Below, one piece after another: positions 1 through 5,554 of a stretch of DNA of 7,807 nt. A program made the translations under genes and the position numbers. The notes under the pieces were generated by a model. It had not been told where the DNA came from, searched no databases, and was given only the letters and a program-made list of their open reading frames with translations. Within the stretch, counting starts at the first letter, position 1. Every line of letters starts with the position of its first letter. This stretch comes from an uncultured bacterium (lineage in GTDB: Bacteria; Bacillota; Clostridia; TANB77; CAG-508): positions 1 to 7,807 of the forward strand of contig CAJMQM010000040.1 of assembly GCA_905215615.1 (NCBI GenBank). Reading direction: 5' to 3'.

Positions 1-1115
1 CAACATATGTATATTTATTAATAGTACAATTTATTGGTATGGTAATTAGCTTTTTAGAACTTATATTTTCTATAAAATTAAATATAATATTAAAAGTAAT
101 TTCATACTTGTTAGCAATAATACTACCAATAGTAATACTTCTTATAGAAAAAATAAAACAAATTGCATTTCCTGAATTGTTTAATTTTATAATGGCAAAA
201 ATTTATATAAAAGCAAATAATTTAGAAAATGCAAAAAAATACCTTGAAAAAATAATAGAAGAAAATAGTGAAAGTTATATGGCACATAAAATGCTAGCTA
301 AAATATATGAACAAGAAGAAAATTATGAGTGGGCAATTAGTGAATATACAAAAGTAGTTAGTATAAATCCACGAGATTATAATTCCACATATGTACTTTC
401 TAAATTGCTTAGTGAAAACGATAGAAGAGAAGAAGCAGTTAATATACTAACAGATTTAGTAAAAATAGTTCCAGAAAATTATAATGCTGTGGATTTATTA
501 GCAAATATATATATGGAAGACGAAAAATATAAAGAAGCTATTAATGTATATATGAACGCCCTTAAATATAATGCTACAAACTATGATATATATTATAATT
601 TGGGAATTGCATATACAATGTTAAACGATTTTCAAAGGGCAAAGGAATTTTACGAAAAAGCAGCAGAATTAAATTCATTATTATATAATCCTAATTTTAG
701 TTTAGGACAAATTGCACTTCTTTATGGAGATTTAGAAGAAGCAGAAAAATACTTTATGAAAAATGTTCAAAGTGATGAAAAAGAAGCGGGACCATATTAT
801 TACTTGGCACAAATTGCAATGCTAAAAGGCGAAGAAGATAAAGCAGTAAATTATATAAATTTAGCTATACAAATGGATTATGAACTTTATGATATTATAA
901 TTAAAGATCCAGTATTTTTCTCTATAAAAAATAAGATACAACCTAATGCAGAAAAAACTAAAACTGCTATAAAAATGAAGAAAAAAGAAGAAAAAGCGAG
1001 AGAACACCTAAAAAATACTTATATATTAGTAGGAAAACTAAATAATAATGATATAAAAATGATGGAAAATATGAAAAAGAATAGTAAAGATAAAGATCAG
1101 AGGGAGATTAACTAA
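1..1115 (+). CDS. Membrane-anchored seven-TPR protein, 5' end outside window
   Basis: TPR protein of unknown specific role; TPR arrays usually act as protein-binding scaffolds. The frame is open from base 3 to the stop at 1113-1115. The first ATG (39) has no Shine-Dalgarno sequence, and the codons before it (3-38) encode hydrophobic residues (YVYLLIVQFIG), so the gene very likely starts upstream. Numbering from ATG 39, two hydrophobic stretches are seen (one running from the upstream codons to about residue 12, one at about 15-36). Seven 34-residue TPRs follow without gaps, at about 46-79, 80-113, 114-147, 148-181, 182-215, 216-249 and 250-283, most with the usual small or aromatic residues at TPR positions 8, 20 and 27. 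The tail (284-358) is Lys/Glu-rich and probably helical. With two membrane helices the TPR domain is probably cytoplasmic (inference). The next gene is dpaA-like; a link to sporulation or to the pilus genes is possible but not shown. Confidence 0.85.
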   Translation, partial: TYVYLLIVQFIGMVISFLELIFSIKLNIILKVISYLLAIILPIVILLIEKIKQIAFPELFNFIMAKIYIKANNLENAKKYLEKIIEENSESYMAHKMLAKIYEQEENYEWAISEYTKVVSINPRDYNSTYVLSKLLSENDRREEAVNILTDLVKIVPENYNAVDLLANIYMEDEKYKEAINVYMNALKYNATNYDIYYNLGIAYTMLNDFQRAKEFYEKAAELNSLLYNPNFSLGQIALLYGDLEEAEKYFMKNVQSDEKEAGPYYYLAQIAMLKGEEDKAVNYINLAIQMDYELYDIIIKDPVFFSIKNKIQPNAEKTKTAIKMKKKEEKAREHLKNTYILVGKLNNNDIKMMENMKKNSKDKDQREIN

Positions 1116-1168
1116 AAAGCTAAACACTATATAAAAAATATAATACTTTAATTAATAAAATATCATTT

Positions 1169-1205
1169 AAAAAAATTACTCATATAATATATGGGTGATT
1201 TTTTT
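1169..1205 (+). terminator. Long A/U-rich hairpin: terminator and/or cover of the dpaA start
   Basis: Bases 1169-1185 pair with 1189-1205 across a 3-nt loop (AAT): 17 pairs, two of them G-U wobbles (1180/1194 and 1177/1197). The 5' arm starts with seven A and the 3' arm ends with seven T, which is the shape of an A-tract/T-tract bidirectional terminator and fits termination of the TPR transcript. The 3' arm also contains GGGTGAT, the only plausible Shine-Dalgarno for the ATG at 1206, so the same structure in a read-through RNA would hide the dpaA ribosome site. The stem has only two G-C pairs, so termination strength is uncertain. Confidence 0.5.
1193..1199 (+). promoter_or_regulatory. Ribosome binding site for dpaA, decides start 1206
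   Basis: GGGTGAT matches the downstream part of the AGGAGGTGAT Shine-Dalgarno consensus and lies 6 nt before ATG 1206. The in-frame ATG at 1191 lies inside the hairpin with no ribosome site before it, so 1206 is preferred. The resulting N-terminus (MRNICLIGGDKRN) also begins directly at the first strand of the Rossmann-like fold, as expected for the family. Confidence 0.55.
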
Positions 1206-2060
1206 ATGAGAAATATATGCTTAATTGGAGGAGATAAAAGAAATTTAGAATTGGCAAAATTATTAATTAAAGATAATGAAAATTGTATTAAAACTTTTGC
1301 AAATGAAAAAATGCAAATAGATAATATAGAAAAATATAGTTCACTAGAAAATGCAATAAAAGAAAGTGAAATAATTATTACAGGAGTACCTGTTAGTAAA
1401 GACGGAAAATATTTAGTTGGAAAATATACAAATTTAGAAATTGAGTTAAAAAAATTTCTGCCAAAATTAAAAAATGTATTATTAGTTACTGGAAATGTTC
1501 CAGAGGAATTTGAAAAAAATTTACAAAAAAACAATAATGATATTTTGGATTTATTAAAAGACGAAAGTTATACAATGGCAAATGCAAAGTTTACAGTAGA
1601 AGGAATTATAAAATATTTAATAGAAAATACGGAAGATACAATATTTAATAATAACATTTTAGTTATAGGTTATGGAAGAATAGGAAAAATTTTATGTAAT
1701 GTTTTAAAAAATTTTACAGAAAATATATTTTGTATAACAAATAAAGATGAAGAAATAGAAGTAATAAAAGCTAATGCAATAAATACAATAACATATGAAA
1801 ATTTTGAAAAAAATTTAAGTAAATTTAAAATTATAGTAAATACAGTTCCACATTTAGTATTAGATGATAAAAAATTAGCAATGTTAAATAAGGAAGTATT
1901 TATTCTAGATGTGGCATCAAAACCGGGAGGAATCGATTGTAAATTTGCGCAAAAAAATAATATAAATTATCTGTGGAAATTAGGGATTCCAGGGGAAATT
2001 TCTCCATTAGCATGTGCAAAAAACATTGAAAAAATAATTTATAAAAAAATATTACAATGA
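1206..2060 (+). CDS. dpaA: Dipicolinate synthase subunit A (DpaA/SpoVFA-like)
   Basis: DpaA with DpaB makes dipicolinic acid from the lysine-pathway intermediate (dihydrodipicolinate) in the mother cell; the product fills the spore core. Start 1206 gives 284 residues, slightly under the usual ~295. Seen in sequence: N-terminal IGGDKRNLELAKLL (7-20) matching the family GGDxRQ motif; PVSKDGKYL (62-70) matching the PLPxSxDG segment; MANAKFTVEG (124-133) matching NAxxTAEG; the NAD(P)-binding loop VIGYGRIG (153-160; G155, G157, G160); VNTVPHLVLD (211-220); and the strongly diagnostic DVASKPGGID (235-244) followed by LGIPGEISPLA (259-269). No dpaB follows: the next gene is a pilus gene, so the partner subunit must be elsewhere or replaced. 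Known homologues are controlled by sigma-K. An exact CATANNNTA element (CATATAATA, 1181-1189) lies just upstream but has no convincing -35 partner, and such matches are common in A/T-rich DNA. DpaA identity is firm; activity in the absence of an adjacent dpaB is not. Confidence 0.92.
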   Translation: MRNICLIGGDKRNLELAKLLIKDNENCIKTFANEKMQIDNIEKYSSLENAIKESEIIITGVPVSKDGKYLVGKYTNLEIELKKFLPKLKNVLLVTGNVPEEFEKNLQKNNNDILDLLKDESYTMANAKFTVEGIIKYLIENTEDTIFNNNILVIGYGRIGKILCNVLKNFTENIFCITNKDEEIEVIKANAINTITYENFEKNLSKFKIIVNTVPHLVLDDKKLAMLNKEVFILDVASKPGGIDCKFAQKNNINYLWKLGIPGEISPLACAKNIEKIIYKKILQ

Positions 2061-2104
2061 TGTTACAAAGATATTACATTTGCATTAAAAATTAAATGCT
2101 TATA

Positions 2105-2132
2105 TTGACTTTTTCCGTAAAAGGGTTAAAAT
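2105..2132 (+). promoter_or_regulatory. Probable sigma-A promoter of the pilus operon
   Basis: TTGACT (2105-2110) is followed, after a 16-bp spacer, by TAAAAT (2127-2132); each hexamer matches the TTGACA/TATAAT consensus at five of six positions. It lies in the only sizeable gap of the window (2061-2265), upstream of the first pilus gene. Transcription would start near 2139, leaving a leader of roughly 125 nt. Weaker alternatives exist further down (see rejected items). Confidence 0.55.
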
Positions 2133-2189
2133 TTAGATAACGATTTAAGGTTTTTTTGACTAAAAAGAGGGGATTTTGTAACTTTAGAA

Positions 2190-2207
2190 AAAAATACAAG
2201 TATTTTT
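2190..2207 (+). other. Small A/U hairpin in the pilus-operon leader
   Basis: Bases 2190-2196 pair with 2201-2207 around the loop CAAG, giving seven A-U pairs. It lies about 60 nt before the first start codon. With no G-C pairs it is weak and may be chance in AT-rich DNA. I saw no match to the conserved sequence features of c-di-GMP riboswitches in the leader. Confidence 0.2.
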
Positions 2208-2253
2208 ATTCAAGTTATGAGAAATATATTAGTATAAAAGTTTTATTTTGACG

Positions 2254-2259
2254 AAGGAG
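2254..2259 (+). promoter_or_regulatory. Ribosome binding site of the PilM-PilN fusion, decides start 2266
   Basis: AAGGAG sits 6 nt before ATG 2266. The longer reading from TTG 2248 would place this purine run inside the gene and has no ribosome site of its own, so the ATG is taken as the start. Confidence 0.85.
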
Positions 2260-2265
2260 AAAAAA

Positions 2266-3894
2266 ATGTCAAGTTGCCTAGGATTATATGTAGAAAGTAA
2301 CATAATTAAATATGCAAAAATTTCAAAAGAGCGTGATTCATTAAAAGTAGAGTCTTTCGGATTAAAGTTTTATGACAACTTAGGAGATGCAATAAAACAA
2401 ATTGTTTCAGAAACATATAGTTTTAAAATTCCTATAAGTATAAACTTAGCAGACGAAGTGTACAACTACTTTTATATGTTTAGTATGCTTAACAAAAAAG
2501 ACCTAAAACAAGCGGTAGAAACGGAGTATGAAGCCTTTTGCACAGAAAAAGGTTTGAACAAAAATGCAGTAGAAACTAGATATGCACTTGTAAACTCAAT
2601 AAGCGACAAAGACAAAATTAAAGTTATACATGTAGCTGCAAATAAAAACAATATTAATGCTATTGAACAACAACTTTCAGAAAATAGAATAGCAGCAATG
2701 TCACCTATAGGTATGACAATTGCAAATATTGCAAAAATGAAGCAAAAAGAAAATGTTGCAATAATAAACATGGAAGACAAAACTATTGTAACATTAGTTA
2801 TTAATCAAAAAGTTTATAGTGTAGATACAATTGAAAATGGCGCGAGCGAAGTATTAGATGGCATTAATGCAAAAGAAAACTCTTATTCAAAAGCATATGA
2901 AATCTGCAAAAATTCTACAATATATACAATGGAAGGACAAGAACTACAAGATACAGAAAACGAGTATTTAGACAACATTATGCCTACATTATATAAAATA
3001 GCAGAAAAAACACAAAAAATAATAGAAGATTCTGCAATAGAAATTAATAGAATCTATCTTACAGGAACATTATCAGTAGTAAATAATATAGACTTATATT
3101 TTCAAGAGTTCTTTAACACAGAAAAATGCGAAATATTAAAACCATTTTTCATTAAAGACACAATAAAAGTTAATATAAAAGACTATATAGAAGTAAATTC
3201 AGCTATAGCAATGGCACTTCAAGGACTTGGTTATGGCGTTAAAGATATGAACTTTAAAAAGCATAACCTTAAGGACAACCTTCCAGAGTGGTTAACAGTA
3301 GATTTAAAAAGTCCAGATGCAAATAGTAAAATAGGAAATGGACTTAAAGGTTTCTTTGCAACAGATTGGAAAGCAAAATTAGATACAACAGAAAGATGGC
3401 TATTAAGAGTAGCAGGTGGAGTTTTAATAATAGTTGTACTATATTCTGGTTTTGCAATGATTATAAACAAACAATATGAGGAAAAAACAAAAGAAGCAGA
3501 TGAAGTAAGACAAGACACAATGGTACAAATTGCAGCAGTAAGTACAGATATTAATTCTGTAAAAGCAAAAACAAATCAATATTTACAATTAGCAGATAAT
3601 TTAAGAAATACAAGTGCAAAAATTGAAGATGACCAAAGAAACAAAAATGCAATTACAACTATGCTTAGTGAAATTATGTTTATAATTCCAAAAGAAGTAC
3701 AAATAACATCAGTAGAAAATACAACAGGAAGCCATATTGTTATTAATGCTCAAGCAGAACAATATGAAAAACTAGGATACTTTAAAGTTAAAATAGCTAA
3801 TGAAAACATACTAAAAGCAGACACCGTTGTTTCTACAATGGGAACAAAAGAAGGAGATATGGTTAAAATTGTAATAGAAGGAGATTTACCATGA
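2266..3894 (+). CDS. PilM-PilN fusion protein (GspL-like architecture)
   Basis: Inner-membrane alignment-complex component of a type IV pilus or type II secretion-like machine; 542 residues. Residues 1-322 form a PilM-like actin-fold domain: N-terminal strand LGLYVESNIIKYAKI (5-19), central strand VAIINMEDKTIVTLVI (164-179), adenosine-region-like IYLTGTLSVVNNID (263-276) and closing helix NSAIAMALQGLG (311-322). A linker (323-377) leads to a membrane helix (about 380-400), a charged helical or coiled-coil region (401-465), and a PilN-like C-terminal domain (about 466-540) with the typical LSEIMFIIPKEVQITSVE segment (467-484). PilM and PilN are normally separate proteins that bind each other; GspL of type II secretion has this fused layout. 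The actin-like signatures deviate: DxG-type residues are replaced at GLYVES (6-11) and NMEDKT (168-173), and the GG of the third motif reads GT (267-268), suggesting loss of ATP binding. The linker contains DNLPEW (337-342), reminiscent of the NLLP peptide by which PilN binds PilM. First gene of the operon; its stop overlaps the next start. Confidence 0.85.
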   Translation: MSSCLGLYVESNIIKYAKISKERDSLKVESFGLKFYDNLGDAIKQIVSETYSFKIPISINLADEVYNYFYMFSMLNKKDLKQAVETEYEAFCTEKGLNKNAVETRYALVNSISDKDKIKVIHVAANKNNINAIEQQLSENRIAAMSPIGMTIANIAKMKQKENVAIINMEDKTIVTLVINQKVYSVDTIENGASEVLDGINAKENSYSKAYEICKNSTIYTMEGQELQDTENEYLDNIMPTLYKIAEKTQKIIEDSAIEINRIYLTGTLSVVNNIDLYFQEFFNTEKCEILKPFFIKDTIKVNIKDYIEVNSAIAMALQGLGYGVKDMNFKKHNLKDNLPEWLTVDLKSPDANSKIGNGLKGFFATDWKAKLDTTERWLLRVAGGVLIIVVLYSGFAMIINKQYEEKTKEADEVRQDTMVQIAAVSTDINSVKAKTNQYLQLADNLRNTSAKIEDDQRNKNAITTMLSEIMFIIPKEVQITSVENTTGSHIVINAQAEQYEKLGYFKVKIANENILKADTVVSTMGTKEGDMVKIVIEGDLP

Positions 3895-4565
3895 GAAAAT
3901 TATTAATAATGGTTCTTATAGTTTTATTATGTGTACTTGGTTATTTTGCAATATTTAGTGGAATTTCAATAGGAAGTTTTCAAATATTAAGCACAAGCCA
4001 AATAAAAGATAAGAACGACAAATTAGACGAAGAAATAAGCCAGATAGAAACAGACAGAGAAACTACTTACCCAAATAAAACATCAGAGCTAAAAAAAGAA
4101 ACTACTACTATGATGGATGCTAAAAAAACATATTTAGATTTAGCTAGTGTAAGTACAGAAAGCGAACTAAAAGAAGCAAACCAAGAAGAAACATACTTAA
4201 TTGAGTTTTTATGGACAAAAATAGGAAATCATGCAACAAATGAAGGAGTTAAACTTAAATTAGATGTAGTTTCAGGAGATACTGGAGAAAGTGATGTACA
4301 CAACTTAAACTTCACAGTAACAGGACATTATATAGCAATTATCAACTTTATTTCTGCAATAGAAAACGATAGTAAATTAGGATTTAGAATAGAAAACTTT
4401 AAAATGGTACCTGGTGGAGATGATTTAACAGCAACATTTACAACAACTGGTATTAGAATAAAAACAGAAGAAACTACAACAACTGTAGATACACCAACTA
4501 CAACAGATACTAATACTACCACAAATACAACTACAGAAGGTACTACAACAAATACAGAATCTTAA
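3891..4565 (+). CDS. pilO: PilO-like alignment protein with threonine-rich tail
   Basis: Bitopic inner-membrane protein expected to pair with the PilN-like part of the upstream fusion. The 224 residues comprise a membrane helix (4-25), a charged helical or coiled-coil segment (about 36-100), a compact ferredoxin-like region (about 100-192) with the PilO-type pattern LNFTVTGHYIAIINFISAIE (139-158) followed by a strand (FRIENFKMV, 165-173), and a low-complexity tail (195-224) in which 19 of 30 residues are Thr. The body matches PilO/GspM-like layout, while the tail is not part of the usual family and would lie outside the membrane. The start ATG overlaps the stop of the preceding gene (ATGA, 3891-3894) and follows AAGGAG (3878-3883), so translation is probably coupled. 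Assignment rests on topology, pattern and position between PilN and PilP rather than on an invariant motif. Confidence 0.78.
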   Translation: MRKLLIMVLIVLLCVLGYFAIFSGISIGSFQILSTSQIKDKNDKLDEEISQIETDRETTYPNKTSELKKETTTMMDAKKTYLDLASVSTESELKEANQEETYLIEFLWTKIGNHATNEGVKLKLDVVSGDTGESDVHNLNFTVTGHYIAIINFISAIENDSKLGFRIENFKMVPGGDDLTATFTTTGIRIKTEETTTTVDTPTTTDTNTTTNTTTEGTTTNTES

Positions 4566-4583
4566 TTTATATGGGAGGTTAAA

Positions 4584-5018
4584 ATGGCAAAGTCAATAAT
4601 TAAAGAAATTATTATTATGTTATTGCTATGTGTTGCTATATTATTAATACTTGGTGTACTATTCTATGACTTTATTCCAAGCAATAAAGTTGTACCAAGC
4701 AAAATAGCATATTCAACACCGGAAAACATACAAGAAGAAATACAAGAAGAAGTAACAGAATCTAATAAAACAAAAATAACTTATGAAATAACAGATGCAG
4801 ACTTAAATATTTATAAGCAAAGCAATAGTTATGTAGCTGGAAAAAGAGACCCATTTTCTATGGAAACAACACAAGCAAACGAAACATCAGGAAACCAAAA
4901 TGCAGGTTCTACATCTACAAACAATAATGGAAGCACATCTGAAACAAACACAACTACAGAAACAAATTCAGACCCAAATTCAACAGGAACTTTCTTCAAT
5001 GATGAGGGAAAAAAATAA
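4584..5018 (+). CDS. Reduced PilP/GspC-like protein with RDPF motif
   Basis: The 144-residue protein has an N-terminal membrane helix (about 8-28), an acidic linker (44-60), a short segment ending in YVAGKRDPFS (83-92), then a tail (93-144) rich in Ser, Thr, Asn and Gly with no recognisable fold. The RDPF motif (88-91) is characteristic of PilP and related GspC proteins, and the position directly after PilMN and PilO matches the M-N-O-P gene order. Canonical PilP is a lipoprotein whose C-terminal beta domain contacts the outer-membrane secretin; here there is no lipobox (only Cys16, inside the membrane helix) and no beta domain, as would suit a cell without an outer membrane (inference). A GGAGG ribosome site (4574-4578) lies 5 nt before the start and 18 nt separate it from pilO. 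It could instead be a generic membrane protein, but motif plus order make a PilP remnant the best reading. Confidence 0.65.
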   Translation: MAKSIIKEIIIMLLLCVAILLILGVLFYDFIPSNKVVPSKIAYSTPENIQEEIQEEVTESNKTKITYEITDADLNIYKQSNSYVAGKRDPFSMETTQANETSGNQNAGSTSTNNNGSTSETNTTTETNSDPNSTGTFFNDEGKK

Positions 5019-5029
5019 TTTAATTCGGT

Positions 5030-5052
5030 TATATTTATCTAATATAAATATA
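5030..5052 (+). other. A/U-only hairpin ahead of the first pilin gene
   Basis: Bases 5030-5038 pair with 5044-5052 across a 5-nt loop (CTAAT), nine A-U pairs. It sits between the PilP-like gene and the pilin ribosome site, where a transcript-processing or stability element would make sense. No T-tract follows, so it is not a terminator. Could be chance in AT-rich DNA. Confidence 0.25.
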
Positions 5053-5071
5053 TACAAAAAATCTAAAGAGA

Positions 5072-5077
5072 AAGGAG
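5072..5077 (+). promoter_or_regulatory. Ribosome binding site deciding the pilin 1 start
   Basis: AAGGAG is 8 nt before ATG 5086. The same frame is open back to an ATG at 4900, but that extension overlaps the PilP-like gene and has no ribosome site, while 5086 yields a short prepilin leader as expected. Confidence 0.85.
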
Positions 5078-5085
5078 TAAATAAA

Positions 5086-5508
5086 ATGTTAGGAAAAACA
5101 AAAGGACAAGGCGGTATTACACTAGTAGCATTAGTTGTTACAATAGTAGTATTATTAATATTAGCTGGAATAACAATATCACTAGTATTTGCACAAAATG
5201 GTGTAGTACAAAAAGCTCAAGAGGCTGCTAAAGGTTCAGATAGAGGTGTAATAGCAGACAATATTCAAGGTTACATTCTTGGTAAACAAATGGAAGTAAT
5301 GCAAACTGCAACAGATACTACTGATCTTGTAGGAGATATGAGAACAAATTTTGCAAATGTAGGAATTACAGTATCTGGTTCAGGAACAATAATTGTTAAG
5401 GCAGATACATCTGTAACAATTACAGGAACAGTAACATTTGCATTAAATGGCCAATCATATGACCTTTCTGATGGTGGATATGATACAGGTTATCCAGACT
5501 TACAATAA
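5086..5508 (+). CDS. Type IV pilin-like protein 1 (probable major pilin)
   Basis: Prepilin of 140 residues. A short basic leader ends in KGQGG; predicted cleavage after Gly10 leaves ITLVALVVTIVVLLILAG as the start of the membrane-spanning assembly helix. Mature positions 1 and 5 are Ile and Ala, where classical pilins have Phe and Glu. The helix continues through FAQNGVVQKAQEAAK (35-49), then a small Thr/Gly/Ser-rich, strand-forming C-terminal domain (about 90-140) ending GYPDLQ. There are no cysteines, so no disulfide-bonded loop. It is followed 46 bp later by a paralogue; the two share a nearly identical N-terminal half. Position in the operon, strong ribosome site and duplication suggest an abundant subunit (inference). 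Clostridial proteins with this KGITLxAL-type N-terminus are commonly called prepilin-type proteins; whether this one forms pili is not established. Confidence 0.85.
   Translation: MLGKTKGQGGITLVALVVTIVVLLILAGITISLVFAQNGVVQKAQEAAKGSDRGVIADNIQGYILGKQMEVMQTATDTTDLVGDMRTNFANVGITVSGSGTIIVKADTSVTITGTVTFALNGQSYDLSDGGYDTGYPDLQ
5101..5292 (+). repeat. Direct repeat copy A (pilin N-terminal half)
   Basis: Aligns without gaps with 5570-5761 at an offset of 469 bp and is highly similar at the DNA level, including an identical 43-nt run (5123-5165 and 5592-5634). It encodes the prepilin cleavage site, assembly helix and first exposed helix of pilin 1. Confidence 0.85.
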
Positions 5509-5554
5509 TAACATTTGTATATAATATTTAATTAAATAAGAGGAGGAAATTAAT

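Noticed and set aside
1163..1534. Minus-strand open frame opposite dpaA
   Set aside because: Overlaps a well-supported gene, has no ribosome site or recognisable motif, and its Phe/Ser/Leu-rich translation is what antisense of A-rich coding DNA gives.
2082..2099. GCATT/AATGC inverted repeat after dpaA as terminator
   Set aside because: Only five pairs with an 8-nt loop and no immediate T-tract; too weak to call.
2156..2184. Second promoter candidate TTGACT-17 bp-TAACTT
   Set aside because: The -35 is good but the -10 matches only three of six consensus positions; the 2105-2132 pair is better.
2209..2238. Third promoter candidate TTCAAG-18 bp-TATAAA
   Set aside because: Weak -35 and over-long spacing; TATAAA-like words are expected often in this AT-rich DNA.
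2248..2265. TTG start for the PilM-PilN fusion
   Set aside because: No ribosome site upstream; AAGGAG at 2254-2259 is correctly spaced for ATG 2266.
2061..2265. c-di-GMP riboswitch in the pilus leader
   Set aside because: Looked for because clostridial pilus operons can carry one; the conserved sequence blocks are not present.
2472..2780. Minus-strand open frame opposite the PilM domain
   Set aside because: Antisense shadow of the fusion gene; hydrophobic composition comes from complementing Lys/Asn/Ala codons.
4328..4522. Minus-strand Val/Ser-rich open frame
   Set aside because: Complement of the Thr-rich PilO tail; no start signals.
4900..5085. N-terminal extension of pilin 1 back to ATG 4900
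   Set aside because: Overlaps the PilP-like gene out of frame, lacks a ribosome site, and would put a Gln-rich stretch ahead of a normal short prepilin leader.
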